Shown here one piece after another: positions 26,839-35,965 of a stretch of DNA of 64,000 nucleotides. Source of the stretch: Bradyrhizobium macuxiense (GTDB lineage Bacteria; Pseudomonadota; Alphaproteobacteria; Rhizobiales; Xanthobacteraceae); NCBI RefSeq assembly GCF_007993935.1, contig NZ_VITY01000012.1:1-64000 (forward strand), written 5' to 3'. Under the pieces are notes generated by a model, which worked only from the letters and a program-made list of their open reading frames with translations, did no database searches and had not been told where the DNA came from. Made by a program: the position numbers and the translations under genes. Positions within the stretch are counted from its first letter, which is position 1. The number at the start of each line of letters is the position of its first letter.

Positions 26839-27448
26839 CATTCCCGGCGTGCTGCTGGCCGGCGGCCTCGCGCGGCGGATGGGTGGCGGCGACAAGCCGA
26901 TGCGCAAGATCGCCGGCCGCACCATCCTGCAGCGGGTGATCGACCGGCTCGCGCCGCAATGCTGCGGGCTGATCATCAACGCCAATGGCGATCCCGCGCG
27001 CTTCGCCGCGTTCGGCCTTCCCGTCGTCGCCGACGATGTCGCCGATTATCCGGGCCCGCTCGCCGGCATCCTGGCCGCGCTCGACTGGACCGCGGCCAAC
27101 CGGCCGGATGCAAAATGGGTGCTGAGCGCGGCGGGCGACTGTCCGTTCCTACCCCGCGATCTCGTCGCTCGCCTGGAGCAGGCGCGCGCGGCCGAGAATG
27201 CCGAACTCGCGGTCGCCTCGTCCGGCGGACAGACCCATCCGGTCATCGGCCTCTGGAGCGTGCGGCTTCGCGGCGAATTGCGCCATGCGCTCGTCGAGGA
27301 AGATATGCGCAAGATCGACCGCTGGACCGCGCGCTATCCGCTCGCGACGGTCGAATGGCCGACCGAGCCGCTGGATCCGTTCTTCAATGCCAATACCGTC
27401 GAAGACATCGCAGAAGCCGACCGCCTCGCCGCACTCGACGGCGGCTGA
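26831..27448 (+). CDS. mobA: Molybdenum cofactor guanylyltransferase MobA
   Basis: A 205-residue enzyme joining GMP to molybdopterin to form MGD, needed by the formate dehydrogenase. The nucleotide-binding signature [17 protein letters not shown] starts the protein, and later come [34 protein letters not shown] and [14 protein letters not shown]. The ATG at 26831 lies inside the fdhD stop region (ATGACTGA), implying translational coupling; the longer frame is discarded. Confidence 0.95.
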   Translation: MTDIPGVLLAGGLARRMGGGDKPMRKIAGRTILQRVIDRLAPQCCGLIINANGDPARFAAFGLPVVADDVADYPGPLAGILAALDWTAANRPDAKWVLSAAGDCPFLPRDLVARLEQARAAENAELAVASSGGQTHPVIGLWSVRLRGELRHALVEEDMRKIDRWTARYPLATVEWPTEPLDPFFNANTVEDIAEADRLAALDGG

Positions 27449-27563
27449 CGCGCCCGGCTGCATTTGAGCTCGCAGGCGCGACCGGCGACAGCCGATCGCG
27501 TCGAGCCGAGTCCAGCGAAGCCAGACCGAAGCAGCCAGCAGAGACTCCGCCGGCTGCAGGCAA

Positions 27564-29180
27564 TCAATGCCCCGCGGCGATCCTGGTCGGACCGCAGACG
27601 TCGTCGCCCTGGGCGTTGTCGTCGCCGTCGTGACCGCGACCATGATCCTTCATCTGACCATGATCGCCATCGCAATTGACCGGGGCGAACGACACGCCGC
27701 GATAGACCGTTCCGAACGCGGGCGGCACAACGACGTCAAACGCTTCATTCGCAGGCAGCTGCGTCGCCGCGACCTTGTCCGTGATGGCGACCACCTGATT
27801 CGGATCAGCGCCGGGCTCAACCGAGGTGCCCACGGTCGACGTCACCGCGAAGATCGTCGCGGTACCGTCGCGGTGGACGCGGCCGGTGATGTTGCGCAGG
27901 CCACCGGTTGCCGGATCCGTCGGATAGCCGTTGACGTGATAGGAGGTGCCGAGGTTCAGGCCCTTCTGCAGCGTGTAGGCCAGGGTCCAGGTGCCGTTGG
28001 CATAGACCCATTTCTGCAGGCCGGCCGTCGTCGATGCCGCCGCGTCCGCCAGCTTGCCGTCGCCTTCCTGAGCGACGTAAAGCGTCGTTGCATTGGCAAA
28101 CCAGATGCCGAACGGATAGAAGCCGGTCGCGCCCGAGTTCGCCGACGGATTGTTCGGGAAGCCCGGAAGAATGCTGAACGCCGTCGACGCGGCGGTATCG
28201 CGGGTCGGCAGAACGCCCGGCTGGCCAACCTGATAGACCGTGTTGATGCCGTTGCTGCCGCTGCCCTTGGTCACGTAGAGCGTGTTGCCGGAGATCGCGA
28301 GGCCGCGGAAATTGTCGTCCTTGCCGGACTTGTCGGCAGCAAAGCCGAGCTGAGTAACCGAGAAGCCGAACTGGAAGCCGCTCTTGCTGCCGGGCGTTCC
28401 CTGCTGCACGCCAACCACGGTGTCCGAACCATCGACCCCGGGCGTTGAGAGCTGCACGCCGGTGTCATTGACGACAAGCACCGGCGGGGTGCCACTGCCG
28501 TTGCCGGCATTGCCGACGGTGAAATACTGGTCGGCCGGGGTACCGTTGACCTTGTTGGCGCGGATCGCACTGCGGCCATTGTCACCGGTATAGACGTTGA
28601 CCTTGGTTCGGTGCAGCGAGCCGTCGAAATCCAGCTCCGCCACGACGCGCGCATGCACGCTGGTGTCCGGATTGGTGGGATCGACATGGTTCGGCGAATT
28701 GGAGTTGGAGATGTCGAGCGCGTTCACCGGAGCATCGTAGCCCATGAACGTCACGGCCTTGCCGTCGGGCGACAAATGCAGCGACAGTTCCGACTTCGAG
28801 CTGAAGCTCGTCACCGCCACGTCCGCCGGGACGGTCAGCGCGCCGATCTCGCGAAGGCGATGGCCTTCCAGATGAAACTTCTTGATCACGACCGGTGCGG
28901 TCACGCCGAAGTTCGAATCAACGGACACGTTGTTGAACACGCCCGGATAGCTGCCGTCGGCAACCGCCACGGCGCCGGTCGGCAGCGTCTGGCCCACGGT
29001 GACGGTCGACGGCTTGCCCGCATAGACAGCGGTGCTGACAAGCAATTCATGCGGATTGCCGACGGTCTGCGATAATGCCGGATGGACTGCAAACAGCACC
29101 GGTGAAAGCGCCGTCCCGGCGATCAGGCGCCGGACAATGGCGCGGCGAGTGGTTTGTGATGTGGCGATTGATTTGAACAT
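27564..29180 (-). CDS. Exported protein of unknown function, possible Tat signal, His/Asp-rich tail
   Basis: A 538-residue protein starting at 29180, where GGGGGGCTT precedes the ATG. The N-terminus (SQTTRRAIVRRLIAGTALSP) has a TRRxIVR pattern like a twin-arginine signal and ends near PALSQ. The body is beta-rich with NVSVDSNFGVTAPVVIKKF, LSPDGKAVTFMGYDAP, GLAISGNTLYVTKGSGSNGI and FGIWFANATTLYVAQEGDG, spaced like blades of a beta-propeller. The last 35 residues are His/Asp-rich and could bind metal. I do not recognise a characterised family. It is convergent with mobA. Confidence 0.7.
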   Translation of the reverse strand: MFKSIATSQTTRRAIVRRLIAGTALSPVLFAVHPALSQTVGNPHELLVSTAVYAGKPSTVTVGQTLPTGAVAVADGSYPGVFNNVSVDSNFGVTAPVVIKKFHLEGHRLREIGALTVPADVAVTSFSSKSELSLHLSPDGKAVTFMGYDAPVNALDISNSNSPNHVDPTNPDTSVHARVVAELDFDGSLHRTKVNVYTGDNGRSAIRANKVNGTPADQYFTVGNAGNGSGTPPVLVVNDTGVQLSTPGVDGSDTVVGVQQGTPGSKSGFQFGFSVTQLGFAADKSGKDDNFRGLAISGNTLYVTKGSGSNGINTVYQVGQPGVLPTRDTAASTAFSILPGFPNNPSANSGATGFYPFGIWFANATTLYVAQEGDGKLADAAASTTAGLQKWVYANGTWTLAYTLQKGLNLGTSYHVNGYPTDPATGGLRNITGRVHRDGTATIFAVTSTVGTSVEPGADPNQVVAITDKVAATQLPANEAFDVVVPPAFGTVYRGVSFAPVNCDGDHGQMKDHGRGHDGDDNAQGDDVCGPTRIAAGH

Positions 29181-29338
29181 AAGCCCCCCATTTTTGAAAA
29201 TTGGAATGGGCTCGTCATACGAGGCCGATCGCGACACCCTTGTGACAGATCGCCGCAGTCGTGTTCACGTTCCCGGAAATCTCGCACCGCGCCGTGGCTT
29301 GTGGGGATAATCTCGGCGCAAGCGTTTCGCGATTGTAA

Positions 29339-29371
29339 CGAAAGAAACCGCTTCACACTTTTGCGGATCAC
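29339..29371. repeat. Diverged copy of a palindromic intergenic element
   Basis: The stretch around gaaaccgcttcacacttttg (29343-29362) followed by cggatcac resembles the core of the element at 9168-9216 (gaaaaccgcgtcacactttt then ctggatca). The outer arms are lost. It lies just after the LysR gene stop. Confidence 0.45.
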
Positions 29372-29374
29372 ACT

Positions 29375-30352
29375 TTAGCCAACCCGCCCGACCCGGTCCG
29401 TTTCGACCGCGCGCAGATAGTCCAGCATCAGGCGGCCGGTTGCGGACAGATGCGCGGCATCGCGGACCACGATCTTCAGCTCGCGCCGTCCCCAATCGTC
29501 GCGCAACGGGATCGCACGCAGGCCCATGCCGGCGCCGACGACCGCGAAGGCGCGGTCGGGGATCAGGCCGAGGCCCATATTGGCCTGCACCATGCGGCAG
29601 ACCGCATCGAAGCCGGGCACGTTGATGCGCAGCCGCATCGTCTTGCCGGCTTGCGTCGCCGCATATTGCGAGCGCAGATAGATCGAGCTCGCTGTGTGCA
29701 GGCCGATATGGTCGAAATCGAGTGTCTCGGTGAACAGCAGCTTGTCGCGGCCGGCCAGCGGATGGTCCGGCCGCATCACGACCACCAGATTGTCGTAGCG
29801 GTAATGAAAGGCTTCGAGCGCGCGGCTGTCGGCCTCGGCCGCGCAGATGCCGATTTCGGCCGCGCCCTCCTCGATGCCGCGCACCACCTGCCCGCTCGGC
29901 CGCTCCTGCAGATCGACACGGAGCAGCTCATGTGCGGCGAAGAAGGCGGAGAGGTCCTCGGGTAAATACTGCACGATCGCCGAGAGATTGGCGAGCATTC
30001 GGACATGGCCGCGCACGCCTTGCGAATATTCCGACAGCTCGACCGCGATCTTCTCGACATTGAGCAGCGTGACCCGGGCGTGATGCAGCAGCGCCTCGCC
30101 GGCCGGCGTCAGCGCCATGCCCTTGGCGAGCCGCTTGAACAGCGTGACGCCGAACGCCAGCTCGAAATCGTTCATCCGCTTCGACACCGCCGAGGCCGCG
30201 ATCCCCTCGCGCTGCGCGGCGCGGGTGAGGTTCTGCTCGTCGCAGACGGCGACGAACAGGCGCAGCGTGGTGAGGTCGACGCGGCGCGTCAGCGCGGTCT
30301 CAGCCGGCGTCGCGGCGCGCGAAAGGTCTGTCACGATAGAGGAGATCGGCAT
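29375..30352 (-). CDS. LysR family transcriptional regulator
   Basis: A 325-residue regulator with a winged helix at about residues 25-85 (LTTLRLFVAVCDEQNLTRAA, GIAASAVSKRMNDFELAFGV, LFKRLAKGMALTPAGEALL) and a LysR substrate domain (GHVRMLANLSAIVQYLPEDL, VVMRPDHPLAGRDKL, VQANMGLGLIPDRAF). It is divergent from the FAD oxidoreductase at 30646, with 293 bp between, the classical arrangement of a LysR gene and its target. The N-terminal 20 residues before the HTH are somewhat long. Confidence 0.92.
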   Translation of the reverse strand: MPISSIVTDLSRAATPAETALTRRVDLTTLRLFVAVCDEQNLTRAAQREGIAASAVSKRMNDFELAFGVTLFKRLAKGMALTPAGEALLHHARVTLLNVEKIAVELSEYSQGVRGHVRMLANLSAIVQYLPEDLSAFFAAHELLRVDLQERPSGQVVRGIEEGAAEIGICAAEADSRALEAFHYRYDNLVVVMRPDHPLAGRDKLLFTETLDFDHIGLHTASSIYLRSQYAATQAGKTMRLRINVPGFDAVCRMVQANMGLGLIPDRAFAVVGAGMGLRAIPLRDDWGRRELKIVVRDAAHLSATGRLMLDYLRAVETDRVGRVG

Positions 30353-30645
30353 GGGCGGCGTCCTTGCGGGAAGAACGCTGACAGGCTAGCGCGGGCGATC
30401 CCGCAAAAAATCCCAAACCGATCCGGACGCGGCCGGGTTGTTGAGAAAAAATTCCAACAAAGACCTCCAAGCGCCAACTTTATTCCAATCGGCAGCCATT
30501 GTCCCGGCGCAGCCGCCGCCGATATCTGCTACGCTACGACCGTCGGTGCCCCGATTAGAGTCAGCAATTGACAGGGCCGAATTCCGACACGGACGCAGTT
30601 CGCCCATCGGGCAGCCCTGCTGATTCATTGGATCAGGAGAGGATC

Positions 30646-32028
30646 ATGCGTGACGAAGCCAAAATTAAACTACGTGAAAATTTGCGCGGTGCGGTCATTG
30701 CGCGCGGCGAAACCGATTACGACGAAGCTCGTGCACTTTATAACGGCATGATCGACAAGCGGCCATCGCTCATCGCACGATGTGTCGATGTCGCCGATGT
30801 CATCGCCGCGGTAAGATTCGGCGGCGAGTACGACCTGCGCATTGCAATCCGCGGCGGCGGTCATAATGGACCCGGTCTCGGCAGCGTGGATGACGGACTG
30901 GTCATCGACCTGTCTGCCATGAAGGGCGTGCGCGTCGATCCGGTTGCCCACACGGCGCGGGTCGGTGCGGGATGTACCCAAGGCGATGTCGACCATGCCA
31001 CCCACGTGTTCGGCCTCGCTGTCCCGGCAGGCATCATCTCGACCACCGGGATCGCCGGCCTGACATTGAGCGGCGGCCACGGCTATCTCACCCGCAAACA
31101 TGGCCTCACGATCGATAATCTGCTCGAGGCCGACGTCGTGCTCGCCGACGGCAGTTTTGCCGTTGCCAGCAAGGACGAGAACGCCGACCTGCTCTGGGCG
31201 CTGCGCGGCGGCGGCGGCAATTTCGGAATCGTCACGTCCTTCCTGTTCAGGCTCCATCCGGTCAATGCCGTATTTGCCGGGCCGATCGCCTGGGATCAGC
31301 AGCATGCGCGCACGATCATGCAGCATTATCGCGACTTCCTGCCGACCGCGCCGGAGGAGCTCAGCGTTTTCCTCGGGCTCAAGACGATCCCGTCAGGTCC
31401 GCCGTTTCCGCAGGAAAACTGGGGAAAGCGCATCTGCCTGTTGATGTGCTGCTACGACGGCGCCGAGGACAGCGGCAGAAAAGCACTGGCACCGCTGCTC
31501 GATGCCTTGCCGACGCCATTGTTCAACTGGATGGGGACGATGCCCTATCCTGCCGTGCAGAGCATGTTTGACGGGCTCTACCCGAAGGGCATGCAGTGGT
31601 ATTGGCGTGGCGACTTCGTCAAGACGTTGCCGGACGCCGCGATCGACGCCCATCTCGAGCAGGCCGCAAAGACCCCGAGCGAGTTGTCGCTCATGCATCT
31701 CTACCCGATCGACGGCGCCGTCCACCGCGTCGGCAGCGGCGAGACCGCGTGGAATTGCCGCGACGCAACCTGGTCGATGGTAATCGCCGGAATCGATCCG
31801 AATCCGCAAAAGGCGGGGCCGATCACACGATGGACCAAGGCCTATTGGGAGGCGGTTCACCCGTTCGACCTCGGCGGCGCCTACCCGAATTTCATGATGG
31901 ATGATGAGGGCGAAGCCCGTCTCAAGGCTGCTTACGGATCCAACTATGCGCGATTGGCTGAGGTGAAGCGCAAATATGATTCCGCGAATCTGTTCCGGGT
32001 CAACCAGAACATCAGGCCGGCCGCATGA
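30646..32028 (+). CDS. FAD-binding oxidoreductase (BBE/berberine-bridge type)
   Basis: A 460-residue flavoenzyme starting at 30646, preceded by AGGAGAGGATC. The FAD domain shows SLIARCVDVADVIAAVRF, RGGGHN (the His that can bind FAD covalently), GAGCTQGDVDHATH and GIAGLTLSGGHGYLTRKHGL. The second flavinylation site of bicovalent members is not a Cys here (PAGIIST), so attachment is probably through one bond. The C-terminus has the BBE segment YGSNYARLAEVKRKYDSANL followed by FRVNQNI. It oxidises an unknown alcohol or sugar-like substrate. Probably controlled by the divergent LysR protein. Confidence 0.9.
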   Translation: MRDEAKIKLRENLRGAVIARGETDYDEARALYNGMIDKRPSLIARCVDVADVIAAVRFGGEYDLRIAIRGGGHNGPGLGSVDDGLVIDLSAMKGVRVDPVAHTARVGAGCTQGDVDHATHVFGLAVPAGIISTTGIAGLTLSGGHGYLTRKHGLTIDNLLEADVVLADGSFAVASKDENADLLWALRGGGGNFGIVTSFLFRLHPVNAVFAGPIAWDQQHARTIMQHYRDFLPTAPEELSVFLGLKTIPSGPPFPQENWGKRICLLMCCYDGAEDSGRKALAPLLDALPTPLFNWMGTMPYPAVQSMFDGLYPKGMQWYWRGDFVKTLPDAAIDAHLEQAAKTPSELSLMHLYPIDGAVHRVGSGETAWNCRDATWSMVIAGIDPNPQKAGPITRWTKAYWEAVHPFDLGGAYPNFMMDDEGEARLKAAYGSNYARLAEVKRKYDSANLFRVNQNIRPAA

Positions 32029-32078
32029 CGCCAGCTCACGATGACGGCGCGCCAGGCGGTTCGCGCCTGGCAAATGAA

Positions 32079-32105
32079 AAACGCGGCGCCCAGGGCGCCG
32101 CGTTT
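32079..32105 (-). terminator. Bidirectional terminator between the FAD oxidoreductase and leuA
   Basis: Arms AAACGCGGCGCC and GGCGCCGCGTTT (12 bp, perfect) with loop CAG. On the minus strand the stem is followed by further T residues (TTTTTC), giving leuA a proper Rho-independent terminator 24 bp past its stop; it can also end the convergent oxidoreductase message. Confidence 0.75.
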
Positions 32106-32128
32106 CCAAACACGTAGATAAGCGAAGC

Positions 32129-33691
<1,563 letters not shown>

Positions 33692-33779
33692 GTCAGAAAT
33701 TCCTTTAAGCTTTGCGCCCGTCATGTTGCTCCTTGAGCAACTACCTGGGCGATATCAGGGTTCGGTGATCTCGTACAAA

Positions 33780-33861
33780 CCCCTGAGTGCCCAGGCGCAG
33801 ACGCCCAGCCGGCCCTCAGGGGCAGGTAAGAAGCAGGCCGCCAATAAGGAGGGCGGGCGTC
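33780..33861 (-). promoter_or_regulatory. Candidate transcription attenuator in the leuA leader
   Basis: On the minus strand an 8-bp stem CCCCTGAG / CTCAGGGG (33815-33822 and 33780-33787) encloses an inner GC-rich hairpin and is followed by GTTTG. Its 5' arm contains the TGA stop of the leucine-rich leader ORF. A competing pairing exists: GACGCCC inside the leader ORF (33855-33861) is perfectly complementary to GGGCGTC (33800-33806), which lies inside the stem loop. Two mutually exclusive structures around a run of Leu codons match ribosome-mediated attenuation. Folding was judged by eye. Confidence 0.55.
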
Positions 33862-33932
33862 ACGGCCGGGATCGTGGCGGTAGCCTCAGCCACCTCCTCC
33901 GAAATCCCATCGATTTGGCCGCGAATCAGCAT
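33816..33932 (-). CDS. Putative leucine-rich leader peptide of leuA (38 aa)
   Basis: A short frame not long enough for normal gene calling. From the ATG at 33932, with AGGG 7 nt upstream, it encodes 38 residues ending PALLIGGLLLTCP; an in-frame ATG at 33974 would give 52. Five of the eight codons at 33828-33851 are Leu (CTC CTT ATT GGC GGC CTG CTT CTT). The peptide also carries many Ala, Ile, Thr and Val residues. The stop lies in the first arm of the hairpin and the leuA start is 125 bp further. This is the layout of an attenuation leader; translation is unproven. Confidence 0.5.
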   Translation of the reverse strand: MLIRGQIDGISEEVAEATATIPAVTPALLIGGLLLTCP

Positions 33933-34019
33933 TGCCAGACCCTGTTGAGCGCCAAAACCCTCGGTCAAAACCATTGACGGTTGGTTGCCGGGACGCGCTT
34001 TGCGTCGTCGTTCTAGACG

Positions 34020-34047
34020 ATTATGGCGAGCCGCCGCAATGGGTAAA
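34020..34047 (-). promoter_or_regulatory. Candidate sigma-70 promoter for the leuA leader
   Basis: On the minus strand TTTACC (34042-34047), a 16-bp spacer and CATAAT (34020-34025) match a housekeeping promoter in 4/6 and 5/6 positions. Transcription would begin near 34013, about 80 nt before the leader ORF start at 33932. Confidence 0.45.
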
Positions 34048-34090
34048 GATGGTCAGGGGGGTTGACCTAACGTGACGAGACAGCTTGGCG

Positions 34091-34135
34091 CATCAGGGAC
34101 GCACAAGCAGTGGGGTCTCCTCCCCCTTGCGCGAC
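34091..34135. repeat. Remnant of the 200-bp palindromic repeat family
   Basis: The stretch agggacgcacaagcagtggg (from about 34095) followed by gtctcctcccccttgcg matches the left end of the repeats at 35532 and 38204 (agggacgcacc/gcagcagg, then gttccctcccccttgcg). The rest of the element is missing. The remaining DNA from 34136 to 34366 shows no gene. Confidence 0.45.
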
Positions 34136-34366
34136 TGCCTCAGCCGCGCGCGGCCAAATATCGCAAAACAACCCCATGCAAAGGAGCTGGCGGCTGCCGG
34201 CGTTCGACAGGGCACCTTGACGTGTCGGGCAACTCAGGAATATATTTCCAATATTCCGAAATCATTCAAGCGCCTCGCGTCGGACCCGGCAAGGGGAAGC
34301 GAGCCCGACCAATGGGCGCACCTCGCATCGGCTGGCGACGCAGCTACCTCGCCCACGTTCGAACCC

Positions 34367-34936
34367 TCACCTGCGGCCGCGCGACGACGCGCGGAGACTC
34401 GACGGCGAGCGGCCGTAGAGGGCGGCGAAGGCGGCGTTGAAGCGGCGGACGCTGCCGAAGCCGGCGCGGAAGGCGATCTCGGTCATCGCATCGTCTGTCG
34501 TGTCGATCAGGCGCTTGGCGCGCTGGACGCGTCGGGTGGTCGCGACCTGTTGCGGGCTGGCGCCGACATGGCGCTCGAACAGCCGCCCGAGATGGCGCGA
34601 GGTGATGCCGAGCCGGTCGGCCAACGCGGCAACCGAGCCGCGCTCGAGCGCGCCGCCATCGATCAGCTTCAGCGCGCGCGCAACCGTGGAGCGGGTGCCG
34701 TTCCACGCCGGGCAGAACGGCGCGGTTTCGGGACGGCAGCGCAGGCACGGCCGATAGCCCGCCGCCTCGGCCGCGGCGGCGGTCGGGTAGTAAGTGACGT
34801 TGCGCGGCAGCGGGTGCTTCACCGGACAGACCGGACGGCAATAGATCCGCGTGGTCTTCACCGCGGTGAAGAAGCGGCCGTCATAGCGCGCGTCACGCCG
34901 CAACCGCGCCGCGTTGCAGACCTCGAAGCTGAGCAT
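34367..34936 (-). CDS. Ada-type methylphosphotriester-DNA repair protein / AraC-type regulator (AdaA-like)
   Basis: A 189-residue protein. Residues 10-80 are an Ada N-terminal zinc domain with four Cys (RIYCRPVCPVKHP and YRPCLRCRPE); the first accepts methyl groups from DNA phosphotriesters. Residues 85-185 are an AraC HTH (LADRLGITSRHLGRLFERHV, QRAKRLIDTTDDAMTEIAFR). There is no alkyltransferase or AlkA domain, so it resembles B. subtilis AdaA in size and order. It is likely to activate alkylation-repair genes once methylated. It is divergent from the NTF2-like gene. Confidence 0.88.
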   Translation of the reverse strand: MLSFEVCNAARLRRDARYDGRFFTAVKTTRIYCRPVCPVKHPLPRNVTYYPTAAAAEAAGYRPCLRCRPETAPFCPAWNGTRSTVARALKLIDGGALERGSVAALADRLGITSRHLGRLFERHVGASPQQVATTRRVQRAKRLIDTTDDAMTEIAFRAGFGSVRRFNAAFAALYGRSPSSLRASSRGRR

Positions 34937-35061
34937 GGCCGGACACTAGCGCATCGCGCGATCGAAGAAAGGGGCCGGCGGTGATGAGGTCCGATTCCGG
35001 CCAGCACGTCCCGCCGCGCCGGCCTAGATCGAGCCGATCGATCAACCCCGGAGACACCGCA

Positions 35062-35487
35062 ATGACCAGCCCGACCAACAAGGACATCGTCCTCAACGCC
35101 TGGCAGACGTTCAGGACCCGCGACGCCAAGCTGATTGCCGCCGCGTTCGCGCCGGATGCCGAATGGATCGCGCCGGCCCGCAACGCCACGGCGGTCGCGC
35201 TCGATCACACCGATCACATGATCGGCGCGGAGGCGATCGCCCGCTTCATCTCGACCGAGATGCATCGCCTGTTCACCGAGATCGACATCGCTTTCCGCGC
35301 CGTTCACGCCGACGGCGACAGCGTGATTGTCGAGGAACGCATGCGCGCGACGCTGCCGGGCGGCCGGTCCTACGACAATGATTATTGCTTCGTGTTCGTG
35401 GTCGAAGCAGGCCGCATCAAGCAGGTGCGCGAATACATGGACACGCGCAAGGGCTGGCAGATGGTGTTCGGAGAAGCTGCGGCGTGA
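35062..35487 (+). CDS. NTF2-like (SnoaL/ketosteroid-isomerase-type) protein
   Basis: A 141-residue protein with the cone-shaped NTF2 fold: NKDIVLNAWQTFRTRDAKLIAAAFAPDAEWIAP, IGAEAIARFISTEM, VEERMRATLPGGRSYDNDY and GRIKQVREYMDTRKGWQMVF. The start at 35062 is preceded by GGAG. The family covers small enzymes and binding proteins; no specific activity can be assigned. It is divergent from the Ada-type gene with 125 bp between. Confidence 0.85.
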   Translation: MTSPTNKDIVLNAWQTFRTRDAKLIAAAFAPDAEWIAPARNATAVALDHTDHMIGAEAIARFISTEMHRLFTEIDIAFRAVHADGDSVIVEERMRATLPGGRSYDNDYCFVFVVEAGRIKQVREYMDTRKGWQMVFGEAAA

Positions 35488-35965
35488 CGAGTGCGCGCGG
35501 CGCCGGCGCTCCGGCGCAGTTACGCACTCATGTAAGGGACGCACCAACGGAAGGGTTCCCTCCCCCCTTGCGGGGCAGGGTTAGGGAGAGGGGTGGCCAC
35601 ACGACGTGGTCTATCGATGCGTCTCGGTAACCGCGATTGCTGCGCTCGCGACTGTGATTTCGCCCGGGGCTCGCCCCTCTCCCCACCCTCCCCCGCAAGG
35701 GGGGAGGGAGCCGCCGAGGGTGCTCACCTCACGTCTGCTCTCGCCATCCCGATCGAACCTTACATCGACAATCGATGCTCGGGATCACAGCCAAGATGCG
35801 AGCACACCGAAACCCTTCCTACACCATGACATCAGGCATGATCTCGGCCGCCGACAACCATCGCGCGTGCGCGGCCGCCGAAGTCAATCTTTGCTCAACA
35901 GGTTGCATCTAGGGTGCCGGCGGCGGCCGGGTGTTGAGGGCGCGACCTTGTTTGGTTAAGGAGAT
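35488..35965. other. 478-bp gene-free region
   Basis: Holds the palindromic repeat at 35532-35733. From 35734 to 35957 I see no gene or clear promoter; it ends with the ribosome site AAGGAG (35958-35963) of the following gene. Confidence 0.5.
35532..35733. repeat. About 200-bp palindromic repeat, copy A
   Basis: It starts GTAAGGGACGCACCAAC and has outer arms TTCCCTCCCCCCTTGCGGGG... (35556-35594) and their complement (35673-35710), ending GGTGCTCACCTCACG. A second copy, same orientation and layout, lies at 38204-38420 on the other side of the membrane protein gene. No transposase is present. Confidence 0.75.
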
